Assembly (NCBI RefSeq): GCF_004919085.1
Contig: NZ_STGL01000009.1
Span: forward strand, 62,001-126,000
Reading direction: 5' to 3'
DNA: 64,000 nucleotides
Source: Nocardioides sp. GY 10127
GTDB taxonomy: Bacteria; Actinomycetota; Actinomycetes; Propionibacteriales; Nocardioidaceae
Numbering within the stretch: position 1 is the first letter of the stretch; each line of letters starts with the position of its first letter. The notes under the pieces are model-generated. The model searched no databases and was not told the origin of the DNA. It saw nothing but the letters and a program-made list of their open reading frames with translations. Position numbers and translations under genes: made by a program. Positions 8,079 to 15,080 of the stretch are shown here, piece by piece.

Positions 8079-9521
8079 ATGACCCCCCCGACTCAGGCCG
8101 ACGAGGCCACCACCGTCCTCGTCGACGCGGCCTGGCCGCGGCCCGGCAAGATCCTCGCCGTCCACGCCTCCTACGCCTCGAAGGCGGCCGAGACCGGCCG
8201 CCACCCGGCGCAGCCCTCCTACTTCCTCAAGCCCGGCAGCTCGCTGGGCCTGTCCGGCGGCAGCGTCGAGCGCCCGGCCGGCACCGAGCACCTGCGTGCC
8301 GAGGGCGAGATCGCCCTCGTCATCGGCACCACCGCCCGGCACGTCTCCCTCGAGGACGCGTGGTCGCACGTCGGCTGGGTGACCGCCGCCAACGACCTGG
8401 GCCTCGCCGACCTGCGCGTCGCCGACGGCGGCTCGCTCGTCCGCTCCAAGGGACGCGACGGGTTCACCCCGCTCGGGCCGGTGCTGCTGCCGGCCGACTC
8501 CCTGGCCGGCGCGGTGCTGCGCGTGCGCACCTGGGTCAACGGCGAGCTCCGCCAGGCCGACACCACCGACGGGCTGGTGTTCACGCTGTCGCGGCTGGTC
8601 GCCGACCTCTCCCAGCACCTCACCCTGGAGCCCGGCGACGTCGTGCTCACCGGCACCCCGGCGGGCTCGTGCGTGGTGCACCCCGGCGACCTGGTGGAGG
8701 TCGAGGTGGACGCCCCCGACGCGGTCGGCACCCCGACGTCCGGACGCCTCACCACGCGCGTCGAGGCGGGCAGCGTCCCCTTCGACCCCGCGCTGGGTGC
8801 CCTGCCGGTCGCGCCGCCCGCGCCCGTGCTGACCCCCGCGCTGCGCGAGAAGCTCGAGCAGGCCCCGGTGGCCGGGCTCTCCGCGCAGCTGCGGAAGAAG
8901 GGCCTGGACAACGTGACGGTGGACGGCGTGCGACCGCTCGTCGCCGGGCGCCGGTTCGTCGGGACCGCCCGGACCCTGCGCTTCGTGCCCGGCCGCGAGG
9001 ACCTCTTCAAGGCCCACGGCGGCGGCTACAACCCGCAGAAGCGCACCTTCGACTCGGTCGCCGAGGGTGAGGTCATCGTCATCGAGGCCCGCGGCGAGAC
9101 CGGCTCGGCCACCCTCGGCGACGTCCTCGCGCTGCGTGCCCACGCCCGCGGCGCGGCCGCGATCGTCACCGACGGCGGCGTCCGCGACGCCGTGGCCGTC
9201 GGCGAGGTGGGCATCCCCGTCTTCACCGTCGGGGCCCACCCGGCCGTCCTCGGCCGCAAGCACGTCGCGTGGGACGCCGACCTCACCATCGCCTGCGGCG
9301 GCACCACCGTGCAGCCCGGAGACATCCTCGTCGGCGACGACGACGGCGTCATCGTCATCCCGCCCGCGCTGGCCGAGGAGGTCGTCGACGCGGCCCTCGC
9401 CCAGGAGGACGAGGACGCGTGGATCGCCGAGCAGGTGCGGGCCGGCCACCCGGTCCGCGGGCTGTTCCCGATGAACGCCGCCTGGCGGGCGCGCTACGAG
9501 GCCGAGCGGGCCGCGCGATGA
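8079..9521 (+). CDS. FAH-domain / RraA-domain fusion enzyme
   Basis: 480 residues, ATG 8079 with SD GGAAGGCGGAG. Residues ~1-235 form a fumarylacetoacetate-hydrolase fold (SYFLKPGSS, HLRAEGEIALVIG with the paired acidic metal ligands, TAANDLGLADLR, VVLTGTPAG). Residues ~260-460 form an RraA / HMG-aldolase domain (FVGTARTLRF, GDVLALRAHARGAA, VTDGGVRDAVAVGE containing the RD-x-E/D-like motif, GDDDGVIVIP). FAH proteins of this kind isomerise or decarboxylate oxo-dicarboxylates; RraA-type aldolases cleave or decarboxylate oxoacids such as 4-carboxy-4-hydroxy-2-oxoadipate or oxaloacetate. The fusion suggests two consecutive steps of one pathway. Confidence 0.85.
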   Translation: MTPPTQADEATTVLVDAAWPRPGKILAVHASYASKAAETGRHPAQPSYFLKPGSSLGLSGGSVERPAGTEHLRAEGEIALVIGTTARHVSLEDAWSHVGWVTAANDLGLADLRVADGGSLVRSKGRDGFTPLGPVLLPADSLAGAVLRVRTWVNGELRQADTTDGLVFTLSRLVADLSQHLTLEPGDVVLTGTPAGSCVVHPGDLVEVEVDAPDAVGTPTSGRLTTRVEAGSVPFDPALGALPVAPPAPVLTPALREKLEQAPVAGLSAQLRKKGLDNVTVDGVRPLVAGRRFVGTARTLRFVPGREDLFKAHGGGYNPQKRTFDSVAEGEVIVIEARGETGSATLGDVLALRAHARGAAAIVTDGGVRDAVAVGEVGIPVFTVGAHPAVLGRKHVAWDADLTIACGGTTVQPGDILVGDDDGVIVIPPALAEEVVDAALAQEDEDAWIAEQVRAGHPVRGLFPMNAAWRARYEAERAAR

Positions 9522-10198
9522 GCACCCCCGCCCCCGGCGTCTCCTCCGCCGCGGCACTGAGCAAGTCGCAGCAGGCGTACGAGTGGATCCGCGCGCAGAT
9601 CGTCGCGGGCTCGTTCGGCGCCGGCTACCGGCTCGTCCTGACCGACCTCGCCGACCAGCTCTCCATGAGCGTCGTGCCGATCCGCGAGGCGATCCGCCAG
9701 CTCACCGCCGAGGGTCTCGTCACCTTCGAGCGCAACGTCGGCGCGCGCGTGGCCAGGGTGGACGCCGAGCAGTACCGGTGGGCCATGCAGGTGATCAGCG
9801 TCGTGGAGAGCGCGGCCACCGCCCTCGCCTCGCGCCACCTCACGCCGGACGACCTGCGCACCGCGCGGGAGATCAACGAGCGGCTGCGGGCCGGCGTCGG
9901 CGACGCCGCGCCCCGGGCGCTCAGCGAGCTCAACCAGGAGTTCCACCGGACCCTCTACGGGCCCTGTCCCAACCCGCGGATGCTCGAGCTGGTCCAGCGG
10001 GAGTGGGAGCGCCTCGGCGCCATGCGGCACTCGATCTTCACCGCCGTCCCCGGCCGCGCCGCCATCTCCGTCGCGGAGCACGACCGCCTGCTCGACCTCA
10101 TCGAGGCCGAGGCGCCTCTCGAGGAGGTCGAGGAGGCCGTCCGCAGCCACCGCGTCAACGCCCTGACCGCCTTCCTGACCTCCACCCGAGGAGCGTGA
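9518..10198 (+). CDS. Second GntR-family regulator (FCD type)
   Basis: 226 residues, ATG overlapping the previous stop as ATGA. The N-terminal winged helix (YEWIRAQIVAGSFGAG..LSMSVVPIREAIRQLTAEG) is followed by the FCD domain (LNQEFHRTLYG, VAEHDRLLDLI). It sits within the enzyme operon, between the FAH-RraA fusion and the hydratase. It is a paralogue of the 7871 regulator (both have SVVP/SSVP in the recognition helix region), so the two may bind the same palindrome or form an activator/repressor pair. Confidence 0.85.
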   Translation: MSTPAPGVSSAAALSKSQQAYEWIRAQIVAGSFGAGYRLVLTDLADQLSMSVVPIREAIRQLTAEGLVTFERNVGARVARVDAEQYRWAMQVISVVESAATALASRHLTPDDLRTAREINERLRAGVGDAAPRALSELNQEFHRTLYGPCPNPRMLELVQREWERLGAMRHSIFTAVPGRAAISVAEHDRLLDLIEAEAPLEEVEEAVRSHRVNALTAFLTSTRGA

Positions 10199-10201
10199 GC
10201 C

Positions 10202-10987
10202 GTGCTGCCCACCGAGACCCTCTCCGCGCTCGCCGCCGAGCTGGCCGAGGCCGACCGCACCCGCACCACCGTCCCCCGCATCACCGCGCGCCACCCCGAG
10301 GCGACCGTCGAGGACTCCTACGCGATCCAGGGGGTCTGGCGCGACCAGAACCTCGCCTCGGGGCGCCGGCTGGTCGGCCGCAAGATCGGGCTGACCTCGC
10401 GGGCCATGCAGGCCGCGACCGGCATCACCGAGCCCGACTACGGCGTCATCTTCGACGACACCGTGTGGGAGAACGGCTCGACGATCCCGTTCGACCGGTT
10501 CTCCAACGTCCGGATCGAGGTCGAGCTGGCGTTCCTGCTGGCCGAGCCGCTCAAGGGCCCGCACTGCACGCTGTTCGACGTCCTGCGCGCCACCGAGTAC
10601 GTCGTCCCCGCCCTCGAGGTGCTCAACAGCCACATCGAGATGCAGGGGCGCACCATCGTCGACACCATCGCCGACAACGCGGCCTACGGCGGGCTCGTGC
10701 TCGGCGGCAACCCCGTGAAGGTGGAGGACGTCGACCTGCGCTGGGTCTCCGCACTGCTCTACAAGAACGAGACCATCGAGGAGACCGGCGTGGCCGCCGG
10801 CGTCCTCAACCACCCGGCCAGCGGTGTCGCCTGGCTGGCCAACAAGCTGCACCAGCACGACACCCACCTCGACGCGGGCGAGATCATCCTCGCCGGCTCC
10901 TTCACCCGGCCGATGTGGGTGGAGCGCGGCGACTCGGTGCTCTGCGACTACGGGCCGATGGGGACGATCTCGTGCCGGTTCCTCTGA
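10202..10987 (+). CDS. 2-oxo-hepta-3-ene-1,7-dioate hydratase-like (HpcG/MhpD family)
   Basis: 261 residues, GTG start behind GAGGAGCG. Hallmarks of the 2-keto-4-pentenoate hydratase / HpaH branch of the FAH superfamily are visible: SYAIQGVW, GRKIGLTSRAMQAATGITEPDYG, the E-x-E metal site RIEVELAFLL, VPALEVLNSHI and the C-terminal AGSFTRP. The family hydrates a 2-oxo-alkenoate before aldol cleavage, which fits the overlapping HpcH aldolase downstream (16-nt overlap). Confidence 0.85.
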   Translation: MLPTETLSALAAELAEADRTRTTVPRITARHPEATVEDSYAIQGVWRDQNLASGRRLVGRKIGLTSRAMQAATGITEPDYGVIFDDTVWENGSTIPFDRFSNVRIEVELAFLLAEPLKGPHCTLFDVLRATEYVVPALEVLNSHIEMQGRTIVDTIADNAAYGGLVLGGNPVKVEDVDLRWVSALLYKNETIEETGVAAGVLNHPASGVAWLANKLHQHDTHLDAGEIILAGSFTRPMWVERGDSVLCDYGPMGTISCRFL

Positions 10988-11799
10988 GCCTCGCGGGCGC
11001 CACGCCCGTCCAGCAGACCATGCGGGCCGCCCTGGCCGGCACCGAGCGCGCGCTCGCCGGCATGTGGGTGTGCAGCGGCGACCCCGTCGTGGCCGAGGTG
11101 TGCGCCGGCGGCGGCCTCGACTGGCTGCTCATCGACATGGAGCACGCGCCGAACGGGCTGGAGTCGGTGCTCGCGCAGCTCCAGGCGGTCTCGGCCTACC
11201 CGGTCGTGCCGGTGGTGCGCGTGCCCACCGGCGACACCGTGCTCATCAAGCAGGTGCTCGACCTGGGCGCGCGGACGATCCTCGTGCCGATGGTCGACTC
11301 CGCCGAGCAGGCCGCCGAGGTCGTGGCCGCGGCGCACTACCCGCCCCGTGGACGCCGCGGCGTCGGCTCGGCCCTCGCCCGCTCGGCCCGGTGGAACCGC
11401 ATCCCCGACTACCTCGGTGACGGCGCCGACCACGTCTCGGTGCTCGTGCAGGTGGAGACCGCCGCCGCGGTCGAGGCCGCGGGGGAGATCGCCGCGGTCG
11501 ACGGTGTCGACGGGGTCTTCGTCGGCCCCTCCGACCTCGCCGCCTCGATGGGGCTGCTGGGGCAGCAGTCGCACCCCGACGTGGTCGCCGCCGTCCAGCG
11601 GGCCTTCGACGCCGTCCGCGCCGCCGGCACCCCCGTGGGCGTCAACGCCTTCGACCCGGCCGTCGCCGACGCCTACCTCGAGGCCGGAGCACGCTTCGTG
11701 CTCGTCGGGGCGGACGTCGTCCTGCTCGCCCGGGGGAGCGAGGCCCTCGCCGCCCGCTTCGTCGACCCCTCCGCCGACGAGGTGCGGGTGTCGTACTGA
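10972..11799 (+). CDS. HpcH/HpaI family aldolase
   Basis: 275 residues from GTG 10972. A class II (metal-dependent) pyruvate aldolase barrel: GMWVCSGDPVVAEV, DWLLIDMEHAPN (metal/pyruvate region), VVPVVRVP, GARTILVPMVDSAEQA, VLVQVETAAAVE (Glu metal ligand) and FVGPSDLAASMG (Asp ligand). The known reaction is retro-aldol cleavage of 4-hydroxy-2-oxo acids to pyruvate plus an aldehyde, the natural step after the hydratase. It is the last gene of the island operon; a repeat-rich intergenic region follows. Confidence 0.88.
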   Translation: MPVPLSLAGATPVQQTMRAALAGTERALAGMWVCSGDPVVAEVCAGGGLDWLLIDMEHAPNGLESVLAQLQAVSAYPVVPVVRVPTGDTVLIKQVLDLGARTILVPMVDSAEQAAEVVAAAHYPPRGRRGVGSALARSARWNRIPDYLGDGADHVSVLVQVETAAAVEAAGEIAAVDGVDGVFVGPSDLAASMGLLGQQSHPDVVAAVQRAFDAVRAAGTPVGVNAFDPAVADAYLEAGARFVLVGADVVLLARGSEALAARFVDPSADEVRVSY

Positions 11800-11837
11800 G
11801 CTCGTCTCCGGCTGCGGCTGTCCGCTGTCCGCTGACC

Positions 11838-11880
11838 GCTGTCCGCTTGGCTGCTCGGCTGCTCGGCTGCTCGGCCGGCC
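11838..11880. repeat. Short tandem repeats (CTGTCCG and GGCTGCTC motifs)
   Basis: Downstream of the aldolase are imperfect CTGTCCGC/CTGACCGC units followed by three to four GGCTGCTC units. No ORF or hairpin with a T-run is evident. It looks like non-coding spacer that has grown by slippage. Confidence 0.5.
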
Positions 11881-11887
11881 GGCAGTG

Positions 11888-11935
11888 GGACGTCATACGA
11901 AGCGGTGCGTCTGCGGGCCGGGGTGTATGACGTCC
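11888..11935. repeat. 48-bp hairpin repeat, unit A
   Basis: The ends GGACGTCATAC and GTATGACGTCC are perfect 11-bp inverted arms around a 26-nt GC-rich centre. An almost identical unit of exactly the same length starts 62 bp later. The arms themselves contain the palindrome GACGTC. It lies between two convergent genes and so could act as a bidirectional terminator or be a REP-like mobile palindrome. Confidence 0.7.
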
Positions 11936-11949
11936 GGGGGGCAGCCGTG

Positions 11950-11997
11950 GGACGTCATACGAGGCGGCTCATTGTGGGGCCGGGATGTATGACGTCC
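11950..11997. repeat. 48-bp hairpin repeat, unit B
   Basis: Same 11-bp arms as unit A and the same 48-bp length. The centre is diverged, but GGGCCGGG before the right arm is kept. Conserved arms with a drifting loop indicate selection on the pairing or on the end sequences. A GCCC-rich simple repeat follows at about 11998-12033. Confidence 0.7.
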
Positions 11998-12058
11998 GCC
12001 GCCCGCCCGCCCGCCCGCCCGCCGCCCGCCCGACAGCCGCCGGCGGGGGCACCGGCGA

Positions 12059-12940
12059 TCAGGCCGCCCGGCGGTCCCGGACGGCCCCGACGGCGCGGCA
12101 GCCGAGGTAGGTCGCGAACGCGATCGTCGTGATGTACGGGCTGATCGGGAGCGAGCCACCGAGCGCGAGCAGGATGCCGCCGACGGCCGCGACCAGGCCG
12201 AACAACGCCCCGAGGAGCGGCACCGCCACGGTCGAGGCCGAGACGCGCAGGGCCGAGGCCGCCGGGGTGACCAGCAGCGCCAGCACGAGCAGCGCCCCGA
12301 CCACCTGGACGGCCACCGACACCACCAGTCCGAGCGCCAGCATGAACAGCATCGAGACCACGCGGCCGGGGACGCCGCGCGCGGCAGCCACGTCGGGGTC
12401 GAGCGAGTTGAACAGCAGCGGCCGCCAGATGGCGACCAGGATCGCCAGCGCGACGACGCAGATGCCGACCAGCCACCACAGCTGCGGCCCGTCCACGGAG
12501 ATGATCTGGCCGGTGAGCAGCCCGAACTTGCTGGAGGCGCGTCCGTCGTAGAGCGCCAGGAACAGGATGCCGAGGCCCAGTCCGAAGGGCATGAGGACGC
12601 CGATCGCGGAGTTGCGGTCGCGCGCCCGGGCGCCCAGCAGGCCGATGGCGAGGGCGGCCAGCAGCGAGCCGGCCAGCGCGCCGACGACGACGCTGGACCC
12701 GAGCAGCAGCGCGCCCGCCGCGCCGGCGAACGACAGCTCGGAGACGCCGTGGACCGCGAAGGCCATGTCCCGCTGCATGACGAACACGCCCAGCACGCCA
12801 CCGACCACGCCGAGGACCGCCGCGGCGATGATCGAGTTGCGCACCAGCGCCATGAGCTGGCCGTAGTCGGAGAAGTCGATGACCTGGTGCCACCACTGCG
12901 CGTGGCCGGCCAGGATCGTCAGTGCGTCCAGCCCGCTCAT
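12059..12940 (-). CDS. znuB: Zinc/manganese ABC transporter permease
   Basis: 293 residues with about eight to nine membrane segments, ABC-3 (ZnuB/MntB) family: VLGVVGGVLGVFVMQRDMAF, HGVSELSFAGAAGALLLG, SDLD-like coupling region LFNSLDPDVAAARGVP, LVTPAASALRVS. Its ATG overlaps the stop of the ATPase gene (ATGA). It is the third gene of a Zur-boxed operon and imports Zn2+ or Mn2+. Confidence 0.88.
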   Translation of the reverse strand: MSGLDALTILAGHAQWWHQVIDFSDYGQLMALVRNSIIAAAVLGVVGGVLGVFVMQRDMAFAVHGVSELSFAGAAGALLLGSSVVVGALAGSLLAALAIGLLGARARDRNSAIGVLMPFGLGLGILFLALYDGRASSKFGLLTGQIISVDGPQLWWLVGICVVALAILVAIWRPLLFNSLDPDVAAARGVPGRVVSMLFMLALGLVVSVAVQVVGALLVLALLVTPAASALRVSASTVAVPLLGALFGLVAAVGGILLALGGSLPISPYITTIAFATYLGCRAVGAVRDRRAA

Positions 12941-13833
12941 GCGCCCTCCTCCCAGTGATGGGGGTCGAGGTGCGCGGGGGCGCCGAGCACGACGATCCGG
13001 CCCGCCACCTCGGCCACGTCCACGCGGGTGCCGTAGAGCTCGGAGAGGACGTCGGAGCGCAGCACCTCCTCCGGCCGGCCGAGCCGGTGCGAGCCGGCGG
13101 CCAGGTACAGCACGCGGTCGGTGGCGGGGAGGACGGGGTTGACGTCGTGGGTCACGAAGACGACGGGGGTGCCGTGGCTGCGGCGGCGCTGGTCGACCAG
13201 GGAGACGACCTCCTGCTGGTGGTGCAGGTCCAGGCTGCCGAGCGGCTCGTCGCACAGGAGGAGGGCCGGGTCGGAGACGAGCGCCTGGGCGACCCGCATC
13301 CGCTGCTGCTCGCCACCGGAGAGCTGACCGATCGGGCGGCGGGCGAGCTCGGTGCCGTCCACGGCGGCCAGGGCGGCGTCCACCCGGGCCCGCAGCGCCC
13401 GCCGCCCGCGGAGGCGGACGCCGGGGCGGTGCCCGTCGACGCCGAGGGCGACCAGGTCGCGCCCGCGCATCGGGGTGCCGGTGGGGATGAGCCGCTGCTG
13501 CGGCACGTACCCGACGCGCCGGCGGCCGCGGGCGACGCTCTCGCCCTGGATGCGGATGGTGCCCGAGCCCAGCCGCTGCACGCCGAGGAGCGCCTTGAGG
13601 AGCGTCGACTTGCCGGAGCCGTTGGCCCCCAGCACGGTGAGGAACTCGCCGGGCCGGACGTCGAGGTCGAGCCCGGACCACAGCGTCCTGCCGTGGAAGG
13701 CGAGGGTGGCGCCGCGCACCTCCAGGACCGGCGCCGGGTGCGCAGGGTGCGCAGAGCGGTCCGGGTGCGAGGAGGACGCGGCGGTGGGGGCGTCCTGCGT
13801 CACTGCGCAGGACGCCCCGTCCCGCCCGGTCAC
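12937..13833 (-). CDS. znuC: Zinc/manganese ABC transporter ATPase
   Basis: I take GTG 13833, overlapping the lipoprotein gene's stop (GTGA), for 298 residues. Walker A LGANGSGKST, Q-loop GYVPQQR, signature LSGGEQQR, Walker B LLLCDEPLGSLD and switch THDVNPV are all present. The first ~30 residues are a Ser/His/Pro-rich extension before the fold; an internal GTG about 11 codons downstream is an alternative start. It powers the 12059 permease. Confidence 0.88.
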   Translation of the reverse strand: MTGRDGASCAVTQDAPTAASSSHPDRSAHPAHPAPVLEVRGATLAFHGRTLWSGLDLDVRPGEFLTVLGANGSGKSTLLKALLGVQRLGSGTIRIQGESVARGRRRVGYVPQQRLIPTGTPMRGRDLVALGVDGHRPGVRLRGRRALRARVDAALAAVDGTELARRPIGQLSGGEQQRMRVAQALVSDPALLLCDEPLGSLDLHHQQEVVSLVDQRRRSHGTPVVFVTHDVNPVLPATDRVLYLAAGSHRLGRPEEVLRSDVLSELYGTRVDVAEVAGRIVVLGAPAHLDPHHWEEGA

Positions 13834-14759
13834 GACGCGAGCGCCGAGGAGAGGCTCTTCAGGTTGGCCTTCATCCACGTCACGTACGAGGTGCCCTTCG
13901 GCAGGGTCTCGGTGAAGTCCACGACCGGGACGCCGGCGGCCTCGGCGGCCATCTGGACGTGCACGGTCGTGGTGTCGGCGGCCTGGGTGTTGTAGGCGAG
14001 CAGCGCGAGGTCGTCGCTGCCGATGATGTCGAGGAGCTGCTGGAGGACGCGGGCGGGGACGTCGTCGCCCTCCTCGACGGCCTCGCTGAAGGCGGAGGGG
14101 GTCTTGTTCTTCAGGCCGACGGCCTCGAGCAGGTACAGCGGCACCGGCTCGGTGATGATGGCCGACTCGCCCTTGTACGACTTCTTGAGCGTGGCCTCCG
14201 TCTTCTCCAGGCCGTTGAGCTGGGCGACGAACGCGCTGTAGTTGGCGGCGTAGTCCTCGGTGTGGTCGGGGTCGGCGTCGGAGAGGTCGTCGCGGACGGC
14301 GGCGGCGATCTTCTCCACCGCGGCGACGTCGTACCAGACGTGCTCGTTGAAGCCGTCGATCTCGTCGGTGGTGTCGCTGCCGGCGGGGGCGAGGCCCGAC
14401 TCCTCGACGGCGTTGAGGACGGTGGCGTCGGTGCCGGAGGCCTTCACGAGCTTGTCCATGAAGTCGTCGTAGCCGCCGCCGTTCTCGATCACGAGGTCGG
14501 CCTCGGACACGGCGAGCTGGTTCTTCACCGTCGCCTCGTACTCGTGCGGGTCCTGGTTGGCGTTCGTGATGAGGCTCGTGACGGTCGCGTCGTCGCCGGC
14601 GATCGCCGAGGCGATCGAGCCGTAGACGTTGGTGGACGCCACGATCGAGAGGGGGGCGCTCTCCTCGGAGGACGACGAGGAGGAGCAGGCGGAGAGGGCG
14701 CCGAGCAGCAGCCCCGCCACGGGGAGCGCGACGGCGAGTCGCAGCGTTCGGTTCTTCAT
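13830..14759 (-). CDS. znuA: Metal-binding lipoprotein of the zinc/manganese importer
   Basis: 309 residues; signal peptide with lipobox ALSAC (Cys25) and a Ser-rich linker. Cluster A-I family. The metal ligands read from sequence are His72 (QDPHEYEA), His140 (NEHVWYD), Glu204 (ITEPVPLYL) and Asp262. There is no His-rich loop. The third ligand is Glu, as in Mn-binding PsaA/MntC, rather than the His of classical ZnuA. The start is ATG 14759, which appears leaderless: a TAGAGT -10 box lies seven bases upstream, with a TTCACA -35 at 17-bp spacing and the Zur box between. Confidence 0.85.
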   Translation of the reverse strand: MKNRTLRLAVALPVAGLLLGALSACSSSSSSEESAPLSIVASTNVYGSIASAIAGDDATVTSLITNANQDPHEYEATVKNQLAVSEADLVIENGGGYDDFMDKLVKASGTDATVLNAVEESGLAPAGSDTTDEIDGFNEHVWYDVAAVEKIAAAVRDDLSDADPDHTEDYAANYSAFVAQLNGLEKTEATLKKSYKGESAIITEPVPLYLLEAVGLKNKTPSAFSEAVEEGDDVPARVLQQLLDIIGSDDLALLAYNTQAADTTTVHVQMAAEAAGVPVVDFTETLPKGTSYVTWMKANLKSLSSALAS

Positions 14760-14773
14760 GTCCGCCACTCTAC

Positions 14774-14795
14774 TTGGGAATGATTATCATGTGAA
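14774..14795 (-). promoter_or_regulatory. Zur box overlapping the znuA promoter
   Basis: The core AATGATTATCAT is palindromic and matches the actinobacterial Zur/Fur-type consensus (TGNNAATGATTNTCATTNNCA from memory). It fills the 17-bp spacer between TTCACA (14790-14795, read on the minus strand) and TAGAGT (14767-14772), an ideal position to block RNA polymerase when zinc is plentiful. Confidence 0.8.
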
Positions 14796-14922
14796 TGTGA
14801 GCCATCACTCGTCCGCGAGGCGGAGGGGAGTGGGGGGTCGCCGGGGTAGGTTCCCGCGCGCGCCTGTGACCTTCCTGGGCGAATGCTGAGCGGCGCCCAC
14901 ACCCCGAGCTGCGCCCGTGTGT

Positions 14923-14946
14923 GAGCCCGGAACGGGCTCGTTTCTT
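14923..14946 (+). terminator. Intrinsic terminator-like hairpin upstream of the ROK gene
   Basis: GAGCCCG and CGGGCTC pair around a GAA loop, followed by GTTTCTTT. On the plus strand this is a small rho-independent terminator, unusual in such GC-rich DNA. No annotated plus-strand gene ends before it, so it may end a short untranslated transcript or act as an attenuator for the ROK gene. Confidence 0.5.
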
Positions 14947-15080
14947 TGCTGTGAGCGCCCCGGACAGCGACCGTTCCCGCCCGCGCCGCCCGGTAGATTG
15001 GTCCCCGGTCCGTCCCCGGCCCCAGGGACGGGACGTCCACCGATCCCTGCGGTGGCGGACGGCGGACCCGGAGGAGAGAC

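Larger units (their letters stand above)
14760..15080. other. 321-bp divergent region between znuA and ROK gene
   Basis: It contains the znuA promoter with the Zur box on the left, a plus-strand intrinsic-terminator-like hairpin at 14923-14946, and the ROK gene SD at the right end. No ORF is supported. Confidence 0.5.

Noticed and set aside
1..11799. The catabolic island considered as recently transferred DNA
   Set aside because: Base composition and codon use look the same as the rest of the window, and no tRNA, integrase or direct-repeat boundary is visible.
11888..11997. Tandem palindromes considered as transposon ends or attachment sites
   Set aside because: There is no transposase or integrase nearby and the two units are head-to-tail only 62 bp apart, so nothing mobile lies between them.
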